Assembly (NCBI GenBank): GCA_003169695.1
Contig: PNAS01000056.1
Span: 1-64,000 of the forward strand
Length of the DNA stretch: 64,000 nucleotides
Reading direction: 5' to 3'
Source of the DNA: Spartobacteria bacterium
Lineage (GTDB): Bacteria > Verrucomicrobiota > Verrucomicrobiia > Chthoniobacterales > UBA10450
Position 1 is the first letter of the stretch, and every line of letters begins with the position of its first letter. The notes beneath the pieces are model-generated. The model searched no databases. It saw nothing but the letters and a program-made list of their open reading frames with translations, and was not told the origin of the DNA. A program made the position numbers and the translations under genes. Below, in pieces: positions 44,336-52,816 of the stretch.

Positions 44336-44879
44336 TGCTTGGGGTTACGAGATTCTTGGACATCCGCACCACTGGCAAGCTTAACCCGTTCACGAGCGGC
44401 ACTTCGTAACGCTCACCCGTTTGATAGTCGAACGCCTGATAAAACGGCACGCCGGGCAACGTCGCGACCAATTCGACCGAGCGAAACTGCGCCGCGCGAA
44501 TTGCATCCTCGCAGGCCAAAAGAATCGCGCGGGCCAGACCGCGTCGCGCATGCTCGGGGTGAACAAAGAAGGCGCGAATGCGGGCGGCGTCCTGGAGCGG
44601 ATCGAGGAGTGCATCCTCCCCCGTCCGTGCGGCATCGCTTCCGAAAAGCGACAGGCGTTTGCTCCACCCGCCGCACGCGATGAGCGCTCCACCTTTCTCC
44701 GCAACGAAGTAAGTCTGGTCGCGAATCAACTGCCGATCCACGCCGAAGACCGATCCGAGCGCCCCTTTCATTTGCGCTTCCGAGTAGTAGGCCGATTGGA
44801 GCTCGCGAACTGAACGTCCGATCAGCGCCTCAAGCTCTGGGATGTCGCTGTCGTATGCGAGACGCAGTGACCAATCCAT
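44316..44879 (-). CDS. GNAT-family N-acetyltransferase
   Basis: 187-aa protein from ATG 44879. The acetyl-CoA-binding loop is IRAFFVHPEHARRGLARAILLACE (R-x2-G-x-A pattern), followed by FRSVELVATLPGVPFYQAFDYQTGERYE, the usual end of GNAT motif B. A conserved GGALIACGGWSKRL strand precedes the loop. Substrate not evident. The frame is open farther upstream (to 45083), but that would overlap the methyltransferase gene. It overlaps the PAP2 gene by 20 bp and lies 10 bp after the methyltransferase stop. Confidence 0.88.
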   Translation of the reverse strand: MDWSLRLAYDSDIPELEALIGRSVRELQSAYYSEAQMKGALGSVFGVDRQLIRDQTYFVAEKGGALIACGGWSKRLSLFGSDAARTGEDALLDPLQDAARIRAFFVHPEHARRGLARAILLACEDAIRAAQFRSVELVATLPGVPFYQAFDYQTGERYEVPLVNGLSLPVVRMSKNLVTPSNESPPD

Positions 44880-44889
44880 CGCGAGCTGT

Positions 44890-45738
44890 CTACTCGCGGC
44901 GGGCGATGATTTCGAGAAACATTGGTGTTGTGAACCACGACTGCGGATCGGCATCCGCTGCCCGGAATTCGCGCAACACCTCCGACCCCTCAGCCTGTGT
45001 GAGCCGGCCCAGCTCCTGCAAACGCACGACGTTGATCTCGATGAAACTGGCCGGCCATTGCCAGGCGTAATCGCGCGGTGCAACCGTGCGCACGCGCGGA
45101 TGGATCTCGATCACGCGCATCCCGGCCTCGCGCAAAAGACCGGGCAAGGCGCGTGCTACGTCCGGCTCACCGCCAGTCGCGCGCCAGCTCGCCATCACTT
45201 CCTGCGCGAATTTCTCCAGCGCCGGTCGCGTCGGCATGAAGCGAAAAGTTTCGTAATCGCTGTATTCGTGAAAAATGGCGAGTCCACCGGGCCGCAACGC
45301 GCCCGCGATGTTGCCGATCAGTTTCGCCGGCGAAGAGACAAAGGAAGCCACCCACCTGCACCAGCTGGCGTCGAAACCCGGTTGGCCTAACGAAGCTTCC
45401 ATCAAATCCGCCTGGCGAAACTCGACATTGGTCAAACCACGCCGGCGGCATCTTTCCCGCGCCGCGTCCAGGAAGCGCGCCGAACGTTCGATCGCGAGGA
45501 CCGAGCCGGTCGGTCCGACAATCTCCGCCAGGTCAGCCGTTGCGTAACCGGGGCCGGCGCCGACATCGATCACCCGCCAGCCATGCGTGATCCCGACGCG
45601 CTGCCAGCATTCGGTCACGACTGGCCGCCAGACTCGGTGCTGCAATCCGAGCCGATCGAGTTCCTCGTCGTTCGTTCCCAGGACGTAGTCGCTGTCGGCT
45701 TTTTCCGTCACGACCGATTGGTCCTTCTGCTGCGGCAC
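44890..45738 (-). CDS. Class I SAM-dependent methyltransferase (UbiE-like)
   Basis: 282-aa enzyme. Motif I is VIDVGAGPGYATADLAEIVGPTGSVLAIERSARF, motif II is near FRQADLMEASLG, and the C-terminal portion includes IFHEYSDYETFRFMP. Such enzymes methylate small molecules, quinones or lipids. No diagnostic substrate motif is present. First gene of the overlapping methyltransferase-GNAT-PAP2-PaiB run, which suggests one mRNA although the functions look unrelated. Confidence 0.88.
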   Translation of the reverse strand: MPQQKDQSVVTEKADSDYVLGTNDEELDRLGLQHRVWRPVVTECWQRVGITHGWRVIDVGAGPGYATADLAEIVGPTGSVLAIERSARFLDAARERCRRRGLTNVEFRQADLMEASLGQPGFDASWCRWVASFVSSPAKLIGNIAGALRPGGLAIFHEYSDYETFRFMPTRPALEKFAQEVMASWRATGGEPDVARALPGLLREAGMRVIEIHPRVRTVAPRDYAWQWPASFIEINVVRLQELGRLTQAEGSEVLREFRAADADPQSWFTTPMFLEIIARRE

Positions 45739-45818
45739 GTAGGAGGCATGGGCAACTCACGCGTCGGCTAGTGGGAAAAACAAGGACGGAATTCCGGCGG
45801 CGAATTCGCGTCATTTCT

Positions 45819-45938
45819 GTCATCCCGAGCCGCGTAGACGGCGAGGGACCTCTCAACTGCAAACCGCGCTACACTCGTTACGAGGAGCTTCAACTCCGGT
45901 TGCGAGGTCCCTTGGCGCTGCGCCAGCCTCGGGATGAC
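45819..45938. repeat. Dispersed palindromic repeat (best-preserved copy)
   Basis: 120 bp with left arm GTCATCCCGAGCCGCG, GACGGCGAGGGACCTC, and right arm GAGGTCCCTTGGCGCTGC, CAGCCTCGGGATGAC. The left end GTCATCCCGAG and the right end CTCGGGATGAC are exact reverse complements. The centre contains ACGAGGAGCTTCAACTCC. It occupies the gap between the methyltransferase and the next hypothetical gene. Confidence 0.8.
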
Positions 45939-45987
45939 GGACTTTGAATCGGGTGCGGTCGTTGGCTCCTGCGTGGGTTAAATCACA

Positions 45988-46437
45988 TCACCGCTCTTGG
46001 TAAACGGTAATTTGATAATCGACCAAATCCTCCCTGAACTCTTCGTCAAAGCTAACAACAATGGCTCTGCCGGGGAAATCGCGCGCGAGTTTGCAGGACG
46101 ACATGTCTCGCAACAGACGTCCGAGATGGAGAACAACCTCGCGGGTCGCTTCGAACTGACTGTTCGTAAACAAATCGAGGATATGCCGGTGGTTCAAGGT
46201 AGCCTCAACCGCTGTGCGGTCTCCATCTGTGCTCAGCATCCAATTGTCGAACGCCGCGCTTGGACAATCGACAAACAGCACGCAGTCGTCGTGAATCCTG
46301 AACTCCGGCCAGAAGATTTGCCCGTAAGCAATCGCATGGTCGAACCGTCCCACAGCGGCAATCCACGATTCAACATCAGTGTCCCACTGCTTCAACTCTG
46401 GAATCAACTGGGTGAAATCGGGCATGGGAGGTTTCAT
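45988..46437 (-). CDS. Hypothetical protein
   Basis: 149-aa protein with no recognised family. It is mostly acidic, with beta/alpha alternation (AIAYGQIFWPEFRIHDDCVLFVDCPSAAF, TLNHRHILDLFTNSQFE, REVVLHLGRLLRDM, AIVVSFDEEFREDLVDYQITVY). Neither signal peptide nor membrane span is visible. It runs against an overlapping frame on the plus strand that has less protein-like composition, so this strand is preferred. The frame starts 30 bp from creD on the same strand; function cannot be named. Confidence 0.6.
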   Translation of the reverse strand: MKPPMPDFTQLIPELKQWDTDVESWIAAVGRFDHAIAYGQIFWPEFRIHDDCVLFVDCPSAAFDNWMLSTDGDRTAVEATLNHRHILDLFTNSQFEATREVVLHLGRLLRDMSSCKLARDFPGRAIVVSFDEEFREDLVDYQITVYQER

Positions 46438-46466
46438 CGAGTACGCTTTCGCACTCGACTAGAAAA

Positions 46467-47855
46467 TTAGTTTCCATCCCGCGCGTACCAATCAACCTTG
46501 CGCGTCACGTACATGACCAGAGCCAGCACGAGGAAGAGGGCGATCGTTCCCATGAGAAGCGCGTAGTCCTGTTGCCGTAACGTAATATACAGAAACGTGT
46601 AAACGCCCAGGAGTCCGCCGCCGATCATGAGGGTGCGCATTCCTCCGCCGAGGAAATGACTGCAATACCAGGTGATGAGACCGGTGGCCGCGACCGTTGC
46701 AATCAAATAGGACAAGCTGAAACCGATAAACTCCGAGGCCGAAAGCAGCGCGAGGTAGAACAAGCAAAGTGCCGCCCCCACCATCAGGTACTGCAAAGGA
46801 TGGATCTTCTGACGCGCGGTGATTTCAAAAAGGAAGAATGTCGTGAAGATGAGCACGAAGAAGAGGACGCCATATTTGATCGAGCGCTCCACGTAGCGAT
46901 AGGCATCGAGGATTTTTAGAAACTCCGTCCCGAAAAGAGAGGCCGACACCGAGGTGGTCGTGAACCGTTCGTTCCCGACCAGGCTCGTCCAGTGTTGCGG
47001 ATAATCGCGGCCGTAATACGAAACCTTCCACTTGGCCTCGAAGCCATCCGGCCGAACCGACCGTTCCGCCGGCAGGAAAGCGCCGCGAAATCCGGGGTCC
47101 GGCCAATTCGATTTCAGTGATACCTGATTTTGCACCCCGAATGGAGCGAAGAAAATTCCACCGCTGCCATTGATATCGACCGCGATGGAAAAGGCGCTGG
47201 CGGCGAGCGGCTGCTCCGCCGCAAGCGGTGCCGTGATCCCGGTGGTGTATCCCGGCAACTGAGATCCTGGCTGGAGCAACTTTTTGGCTCCGCCCCAATC
47301 GAGGACAAGTCCCTCGCGAGTGCCGCGCAAATCGCTCACGGCCAGTGTGACAGCGGCATCTTTCCACTGCACATCGGCCGATTCGATTTTGAGCGCGGCC
47401 ATGTCGGGCGCGGCGAACCGCCCGGCGATCGTGATCTGTCCCCGAAAAACCGCGGCGTCGTAGATTCCGCGGTGGAGCGTTTGCGTTTGCACGTCGCCGG
47501 TAATGTCGAGCTGTTCCGGCAGGAAATACGCGGTCGCCACGGTTGTCTCCGCGACCTCGCGGGTCTCGACGCGACCGTCCGGCAGCGTCACCGAGCGGAC
47601 GACAGTGCCGTGATGCAGGTACGGAACGCACAGGACTGGCCCGATAATATTTTGTTCCTTGCCCCACGAAGCCGTGATGTCGGCGACCGCTTCATTCCTG
47701 CGCGCAAGGCGATCGTTCAACACTCCTTCGATCATGAGGAGCGGAATGAGCATAAGCAAAATGAGCGCGCCGACGCCGAGCAATTTGAACATCGTGCTGT
47801 TCCGCCGGGTGAAGGAGGGCTGTGACTTGGGGAGGGGCGGAGGCGCGTCGGGCAT
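46467..47855 (-). CDS. creD: Inner membrane protein CreD family
   Basis: 462-aa inner-membrane protein of the CreD family, known in E. coli as a member of the CreBC regulon linked to envelope stress. The N-terminal span is MFKLLGVGALILLMLIPLLMIEG, followed by a large periplasmic part (ITASWGKEQNIIGPVLCVPY, MKSNWPDPGFRGAFLP-like segments) and six C-terminal spans (YGVLFFVLIFTTFFLFEI, HPLQYLMVGAALCLFYLAL, IGFSLSYLIATVAATGLITWY and so on). ATG 47855 (MPDAPPPLP) gives a short cytoplasmic start; the frame from 47981 adds a non-family extension. It is divergent from the DUF2167 gene, a pairing often seen. Confidence 0.9.
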   Translation of the reverse strand: MPDAPPPLPKSQPSFTRRNSTMFKLLGVGALILLMLIPLLMIEGVLNDRLARRNEAVADITASWGKEQNIIGPVLCVPYLHHGTVVRSVTLPDGRVETREVAETTVATAYFLPEQLDITGDVQTQTLHRGIYDAAVFRGQITIAGRFAAPDMAALKIESADVQWKDAAVTLAVSDLRGTREGLVLDWGGAKKLLQPGSQLPGYTTGITAPLAAEQPLAASAFSIAVDINGSGGIFFAPFGVQNQVSLKSNWPDPGFRGAFLPAERSVRPDGFEAKWKVSYYGRDYPQHWTSLVGNERFTTTSVSASLFGTEFLKILDAYRYVERSIKYGVLFFVLIFTTFFLFEITARQKIHPLQYLMVGAALCLFYLALLSASEFIGFSLSYLIATVAATGLITWYCSHFLGGGMRTLMIGGGLLGVYTFLYITLRQQDYALLMGTIALFLVLALVMYVTRKVDWYARDGN

Positions 47856-47995
47856 CGAGCGAGATTGCTCAAACGAAGCCTCATCCGCAATGAAATATGC
47901 GCGGTCAGGCTGGGCGAAACTCAGGCGGATGAAATTGTTTTGCGCTCCGGCGATTATCATTTCACAACGAATCTGGTTCACCTAATTTCCGCGGA

Positions 47996-48889
47996 ATGAA
48001 GCTGCCAGCTCTTGTTGCCCTCCTTGCCGCAGTCACCATTTCGATCGTTCCGGTTTGCGCTCAGGATCGACCGAAAACCAAAGAAGACGCTCAGGCGCTG
48101 GCCGCGAAGCTGAGATTTCAGCGTGGCGAAGTCGTTCTGAAAAATGGCCTGGCGACGCTGAAAATTCCCGAGGGAGTCGAGTTTCTCGACGGACGGGACG
48201 CGCAGACCGTCCTGGTAAAATTGTGGGGCAATCCGCCGATGGCCGATCCGCTGGGGCTGCTCATGCCGGTCAATGTCGGCCCGCTTAACCCGGAGTCGTG
48301 GGCGGTGATTATTACCTACGAAGAGGAAGGCTACGTCAAAGACAAGGATGCGGAGAAGATCGACTACGTGGATTTGCTCAAGCAGATGCAAAAAGATACT
48401 CGCGAGGCGAACAAGGAACGCGAGAAGCAGGGATATGCCGCGGTCGAGCTGGTGGGGTGGGCCGCGCCACCTCATTACGATCAGGCGGTGCACAAACTTT
48501 ATTGGGCGAAGCAATTGAAATTCGGCGGCGGGAACGAGGACACGTTGAACTACAACATCCGCATTCTCGGACGCAGGGGCGTGCTGGTGTTGAACGCCGT
48601 CGCTGCGATGGCCCAACTTCCCGAGATCGAAAGGAACGCGCCCATGATTCTGGCGGCGATCGACTTCAATCCGGGCAACCGCTACGCCGATTTCAGCGAG
48701 GCGTCCGGCGACAAAGTGGCGTCGTACGGGATTGCGGCGCTGGTCGCCGGCGGAGTGGCGGCGAAGCTCGGTCTGTTCAAAGGGCTCTGGGTCTTGCTCC
48801 TCGGAGCGAAGAAATTTGTCATTATCGGCGTCGTGGCCTTGACGGCCTTCGTCCGCAAACTGTTCGGCAAAAACAAACCAACGACCTGA
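47996..48889 (+). CDS. DUF2167 membrane protein
   Basis: 297-aa protein with a signal peptide (LPALVALLAAVTISIVPVCAQ) and a DUF2167 domain (LRFQRGEVVLKNGLATLKIPEGVEFLDG, LMPVNVGPLNPESWAVIITYEEEGYVKDKDAEKIDYVDLLKQMQKD). It ends with two hydrophobic spans (YGIAALVAGGVAAKLGLF, FVIIGVVALTAFVRKL). The function is unknown; homologues are found beside CreD-like genes and stress genes. Divergent from creD with a 140-bp shared promoter region. Confidence 0.85.
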   Translation: MKLPALVALLAAVTISIVPVCAQDRPKTKEDAQALAAKLRFQRGEVVLKNGLATLKIPEGVEFLDGRDAQTVLVKLWGNPPMADPLGLLMPVNVGPLNPESWAVIITYEEEGYVKDKDAEKIDYVDLLKQMQKDTREANKEREKQGYAAVELVGWAAPPHYDQAVHKLYWAKQLKFGGGNEDTLNYNIRILGRRGVLVLNAVAAMAQLPEIERNAPMILAAIDFNPGNRYADFSEASGDKVASYGIAALVAGGVAAKLGLFKGLWVLLLGAKKFVIIGVVALTAFVRKLFGKNKPTT

Positions 48890-48987
48890 TCTGACGGAGC
48901 TCGCGTCCGGTACGGCTATCGAGAGCGTGCGTCGATCGGACGCAAGGGTTGATCCAGGGGAACTGTGGGTGACGCGCATAACGTTTT

Positions 48988-49109
48988 GTCATCCTGAGCG
49001 GAGCGAAGCGGAGTCAAAGGATCTCTTATTTCTGCGAGGGTGCGCCAGCGCCCGAGATCCTCGCCGACGCTCGCAAAAGTAAGAGGTCCTTCGACAGGCT
49101 CAGGATGAC
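48988..49109. repeat. Dispersed palindromic repeat
   Basis: Left arm GTCATCCTGAGCGGAGCG, right arm CTTCGACAGGCTCAGGATGAC. The inner segments (GGAGTCAAAGGATCTCTT and AAGAGGTCCTTCGAC) also pair imperfectly. The same ends recur as a half-element at 49183-49240. The stretch 48890-49335 between the DUF2167 gene and the MFS gene contains these elements and otherwise nothing recognised. Confidence 0.7.
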
Positions 49110-49182
49110 AAAAATGGGAAATTGCGCTGCCGATCACGCTTCGCGGGCAGCGAGAGATGGAAGGCCGGGCTTCGCCGACTTT

Positions 49183-49240
49183 GTCGGTTGCGTTACGGCT
49201 TCGCTGCGTTTCGCTTTTGCGAAACTCCGCTCAGAATGAC
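49183..49240. repeat. Partial palindromic repeat element
   Basis: GTCGGTTGCG to CTCCGCTCAGAATGAC, with an internal GCGTTTCGCTTTTGCGAAAC palindrome. Reads as the right half of the dispersed family next to a full copy at 48988. Confidence 0.5.
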
Positions 49241-49335
49241 AAAGGGCTGAGTCTGGCGTTTGACCGCGGTTTGTAAGCCGCTCCTTAATTGCCATCGTGC
49301 GGGTCTTCTGCGAATGACTCGACTCGAAGGACAAT

Positions 49336-50589
49336 ATGAAACACCGCAAAGCCGCCGTCCTTTTCATCTTCATCACGGTGACATTGGACATGCTGGCGCT
49401 CGGGTTGATCGCGCCGGTCCTGCCGAAACTGGTGCTCAATTTCCTCGGCGGCGATGCGCCGACCGCGGCGAAAATGTTCGGCATTTTCGGAACGGTCTTC
49501 GCGCTCATGCAGTTCTTTTTTTCGCCGGTGCTGGGCGTGTTGTCAGATCGGTTCGGTCGGCGACCGGTGATCCTTCTCTCGAATCTTGGACTCGGTCTCG
49601 ACTATATCGTGATGGCGCTGGCTCCGACGATCGGCTGGCTTTTTCTCGGACGAGTCATCTCGGGAATCACGGCAGCCAGCATTTCGACGGGCACGGCGTA
49701 CGTCTCGGATGTGGTTCCTCCGGAAAAACGCGCGGGCGCTTTCGGAATGATTGGGGCGGCGTTCGGCGTTGGGTTCGTCCTGGGACCGGCCCTGGGCGGT
49801 TTGCTGGGAAATTCCGATCCGCGGCTGCCGTTTTGGATCGCCGGGGGACTGAGCCTGGCAAATGCGCTCTACGGATATCTCGTTCTGCCGGAATCGTTGC
49901 CGCCGGAAAAACGCCAGGCGTTCACGTTGCGGCGCGCGAACCCGGTGGGCGCGCTCGTGCTGCTGCGTTCCCATCCGGAATTATTCCGGCTCGCCACGAT
50001 TCAATTCATCGGCTACGTCGCGCACGAAGTCTTCAACGTCTGGGCGCTCTACGCGATTTTTCGTTACGCCTGGAGAGAGGGAATGATCGGACTTTCGCTC
50101 GCGCTGGTTGGCGCCTGTTCGATCGTGATTTCCGCTGGCTTGGTGAAACCGATTATTTCGCGTCTCGGTGAACGGCGAACGCTTTATGTTGGCCAGTTTT
50201 TCGGAGCGCTTGGAATGGTCCTGGCGGGCCTGGCGCGAAATACGACGTTCTTCTTCCTCTCCATTCCAGTGATGATGCTCTGGACGATCTCGAGCCCTGC
50301 GGCGCAGGGAATGATGACGCGTCGCGTGAGCGAATCGGAACAAGGCGAACTGCAAGGCGCGATCAACAGTCTGGCGAGCCTCGCCTGGATTATCGGCCCG
50401 GGATTGTTCACGTTTACGTTCGCCTATTTCATCAACCCAGAGCACGCATGGAACCTTCCGGGGGCGCCGTGGTACCTCGGTGGGTTTCTGCTCTTTGGGG
50501 CCATGGCCCTGGCGACGCGGATTCCCCGCTTGCCGGCTGGAACGGGGACGGTCGCGGTCGTGCCGCCGGCGCCGTTGGACGTGCACTGA
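49336..50589 (+). CDS. MFS transporter, TetA-like (12 TMS)
   Basis: 417-aa major facilitator with about 12 spans. It begins FIFITVTLDMLALGLIAPVLPKLV, then GVLSDRFGRRPVILLSN (motif A between TM2 and TM3), GRVISGITAASISTGTAYVSDVVPPEKRAGAFGMIGAAFGVGFVLGPALGG (motif C), and the second half has GLVKPIISRLGERRTLYVG and MMLWTISSPAAQGMMTRRV. This resembles the tetracycline/drug-exporter branch. The actual substrate is unknown, and the sequence does not establish resistance. Confidence 0.88.
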   Translation: MKHRKAAVLFIFITVTLDMLALGLIAPVLPKLVLNFLGGDAPTAAKMFGIFGTVFALMQFFFSPVLGVLSDRFGRRPVILLSNLGLGLDYIVMALAPTIGWLFLGRVISGITAASISTGTAYVSDVVPPEKRAGAFGMIGAAFGVGFVLGPALGGLLGNSDPRLPFWIAGGLSLANALYGYLVLPESLPPEKRQAFTLRRANPVGALVLLRSHPELFRLATIQFIGYVAHEVFNVWALYAIFRYAWREGMIGLSLALVGACSIVISAGLVKPIISRLGERRTLYVGQFFGALGMVLAGLARNTTFFFLSIPVMMLWTISSPAAQGMMTRRVSESEQGELQGAINSLASLAWIIGPGLFTFTFAYFINPEHAWNLPGAPWYLGGFLLFGAMALATRIPRLPAGTGTVAVVPPAPLDVH

Positions 50590-50665
50590 ACAGATTGCGG
50601 GATTTGTTTGTCGGCCCGAGCAAGAAATTGCTGGAACATAGGAGACGGATGGGCGATCAAAAAAC

Positions 50666-51094
50666 ATGCTGAGCCGAAGTGCGATGGGCCTGACCAGACG
50701 CTGGGCGACTGTGCTTCTCACGATCACGGCCTGGATACTTCTGTCCAACCACTGCGCCCTCGGCCTGAGCGGTCCGGGCGTGAGTTCAGATTCGGAAAAG
50801 GGCGGATGCCCAATGCATTCTGCGCCGGCGAAAGAGAAGCCGGCGGCAAATATTCCTTGCTGCAAAGAGTTATGCGCGGTCACGCTTCACGCGACGAAGA
50901 GCGTTACAATTCTGGCGAGACAATCGGTCGGTGCGCAGGATTACCTTGCGGCGGTTTTTGTCATTCCGCCCCGCGTGGCTCTTCCTCCGGCTTCTCTGGA
51001 CACCGGGCCGCCTCGAGCGCGCAGCTTCGCGGAATCGGTTCTTCAGCACAGCGTGCTCGCGCACGGCCCTCCGGCGATTTTCCATCGCGTGTAG
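50666..51094 (+). CDS. Cys-rich small exported protein
   Basis: 142-aa protein. The N-terminus (ATVLLTITAWILLSNHCALGLSG) is a signal peptide or anchor. The mature part has GGCPMHSAPAKE and IPCCKELCAVT, a Cys/Met/His cluster. The rest is Ala/Pro-rich and ends without a domain. Such proteins often accompany metal-handling genes, and the next gene encodes an outer-membrane barrel with Met/His-rich ends, so a copper or related metal role is plausible but not shown. No homologous catalytic motif was recognised. Confidence 0.6.
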   Translation: MLSRSAMGLTRRWATVLLTITAWILLSNHCALGLSGPGVSSDSEKGGCPMHSAPAKEKPAANIPCCKELCAVTLHATKSVTILARQSVGAQDYLAAVFVIPPRVALPPASLDTGPPRARSFAESVLQHSVLAHGPPAIFHRV

Positions 51095-51240
51095 TGGCAG
51101 GCGATTCGCCTGTTTCCCGCTGACTCGGTGCGAGGCGGCCGCCATTACAGGCGAGAAATGCCGACGGCCTTTCGGTCGTTCCTTAAACGCGGGGATTCCC
51201 CGTCGTACGACGCAACCCACGAACCTTTCCCAACTTCGAT

Positions 51241-52557
51241 ATGAAAAATCCATTTACTTCCAATCTCGCCGCTGCGGCCGTTTTCACGGCAGCGATAGCG
51301 ATCGCGCCCGGCGCTTTGGGCGACGGAATGGCCATGCAATCTTCGGTGAACCTGGCTGAGCCGATGAGTCGCGAGAGTTCCGGCTCGAGTTGGGTGCCTG
51401 ATTCGACGCCGCTGTATGGCAAGATGCTGATGTTAGGCGACGACATGCTCATGCTGCATGGCGGGATCTTTCCGCGTTACGTGAATGCAAGCACCCGGCG
51501 CGGCGACGATCGGATCGATGGGCCGAACTGGTTCATGGCCATGTATTCGCACCCGATTGGAGACAACGCGCAATTGGGATTTCGCGGGATGATGAGCCTC
51601 GATCTCCTCACGGAAGGAGGGCGCGGATATCCGCTTCTGTTTCAGACCGGTGAGACGTGGAATGGCGAGGCGCTGCACGATCGCCAGCATCCGCATGACT
51701 TGTTTGATGAGATCTCATTGAGCTATTCGCAAAAGTTTGGACCTGATTTCTCCGCCTACCTTTATGCCGGTTATCCGGGTGAGCCGGCGCTGGGGCCGCC
51801 AGCATTCATGCATCGCCTCTCCGCCATGGATAATCCGGATGCGCCGCTCAGTCATCATTGGCAGGATTCAACGCATGTGACCTTCGGAGTTGTCACACTC
51901 GGTGCGGTTTGGCGCGATCTGAAAATCGAAGGGAGCGCCTTCAAGGGGCGGGAACCGGATGAAGTGCGTTACGATTTTGATCGGCCGAAGCTCGATTCGT
52001 TCAGCGGGCGAATTTCGTGGAATCCGACCAGTAATCTGGCGCTGCAAGTTTCCCACGGTTTTATCAAAAGCCCGGAAGAGCTGGAGCCGGAGGCGAACCG
52101 CCACCGCACCACGGCTTCGCTCATATATAATGTACCGCTCGGTCCGGACAGGAACTGGTCGAACTCGTTTGTCTGGGGCCAGAATCGCGACAGTGGTCAC
52201 GGCACGACGCAGTCGTTCCTGGTCGAGTCTAATTATCAGCGCGGCCGCGATGCGTTTTACGCGCGGTTCGAGCATGTCGAAAAACCGGGGTCCGAGCTTG
52301 TGCTCGCCGGGATCGATAACGAACGCATCTTCCCCATCAATGCTTACACGGTCGGATATGTGCGCGATCTCGCGCATGGAGGAGGAATCGATGTCGGCCT
52401 TGGCGGACAGTTCACAATCAACGATGTGCCGGACGGGCTGGATCGATATTATGGAAACGATCTGCCGTGCTCATTCCAGATTTTCCTGCGCATCCGGCCG
52501 TCGCTTATGAGCGATCACGGCATGACGCACAGCGAAATGGCGCCTAACGAGAAGTAG
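51241..52557 (+). CDS. Putative outer-membrane beta-barrel protein, Met/His-rich
   Basis: 438-aa protein with a signal peptide (LAAAAVFTAAIAIAPGALGDG). The N-terminus is Met-rich (GMAMQSS, KMLMLGDDMLMLHGG), followed by many alternating-hydrophobic strands such as DNAQLGFRGMMSLDLL, ISLSYSQKFGPDFSAYLYAGYPG, HVTFGVVTLGAVWRDLKIEG and HTVGYVRDLAHGGGIDVGLGGQFTI-like segments, typical of a barrel. The tail is SDHGMTHSEM. Related proteins are found in copper-resistance neighbourhoods, but no copper ATPase or CopA-type gene is in this window. It follows the Cys-rich exported protein on the same strand after 146 bp. Confidence 0.7.
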   Translation: MKNPFTSNLAAAAVFTAAIAIAPGALGDGMAMQSSVNLAEPMSRESSGSSWVPDSTPLYGKMLMLGDDMLMLHGGIFPRYVNASTRRGDDRIDGPNWFMAMYSHPIGDNAQLGFRGMMSLDLLTEGGRGYPLLFQTGETWNGEALHDRQHPHDLFDEISLSYSQKFGPDFSAYLYAGYPGEPALGPPAFMHRLSAMDNPDAPLSHHWQDSTHVTFGVVTLGAVWRDLKIEGSAFKGREPDEVRYDFDRPKLDSFSGRISWNPTSNLALQVSHGFIKSPEELEPEANRHRTTASLIYNVPLGPDRNWSNSFVWGQNRDSGHGTTQSFLVESNYQRGRDAFYARFEHVEKPGSELVLAGIDNERIFPINAYTVGYVRDLAHGGGIDVGLGGQFTINDVPDGLDRYYGNDLPCSFQIFLRIRPSLMSDHGMTHSEMAPNEK

Positions 52558-52575
52558 AGCGACGCACGAGTAGTT

Positions 52576-52755
52576 GTCATCCCGAGTCGCGCAGACGGGA
52601 CCGCGAACATGGGAGGAGCGCCGACCTGGCAATCGCAGATCGATTTCCGAGAAGCCAAAGATGGTCACACATAGCTGAGTGGTTGAACATTTCCCCGCTT
52701 GCGTTGGCGCGAGGTATTGTTGCGAGGTCCTCGTCGTCTGCGCGGCTCGGATGAC
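52576..52755. repeat. Dispersed palindromic repeat, long copy
   Basis: Ends GTCATCCCGAGTCGCGCAGACGG and CGTCTGCGCGGCTCGGATGAC, which are near-perfect reverse complements over about 20 bp. The centre of about 135 bp is not shared with other copies. It fills most of the gap between the barrel gene and the S9 peptidase. Confidence 0.75.
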
Positions 52756-52816
52756 AGCGCGTTTTCAATCGAACAAAGCTTGTGAGGTTCTTTGCTTCCG
52801 CGCAGATTAACCGCGC

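Noticed and set aside
45997-46470. Long plus-strand frame antisense to the hypothetical protein near creD
   Set aside because: Only one strand can be the gene; the minus-strand product has far better secondary-structure alternation and lies in line with creD, so the plus-strand frame is a shadow.
51098-51112. Hairpin CAGGCGATTCGCCTG after the Cys-rich gene as a terminator
   Set aside because: The stem is short, with only three T after it. It may be a repeat fragment, but the evidence is too weak for a terminator call.
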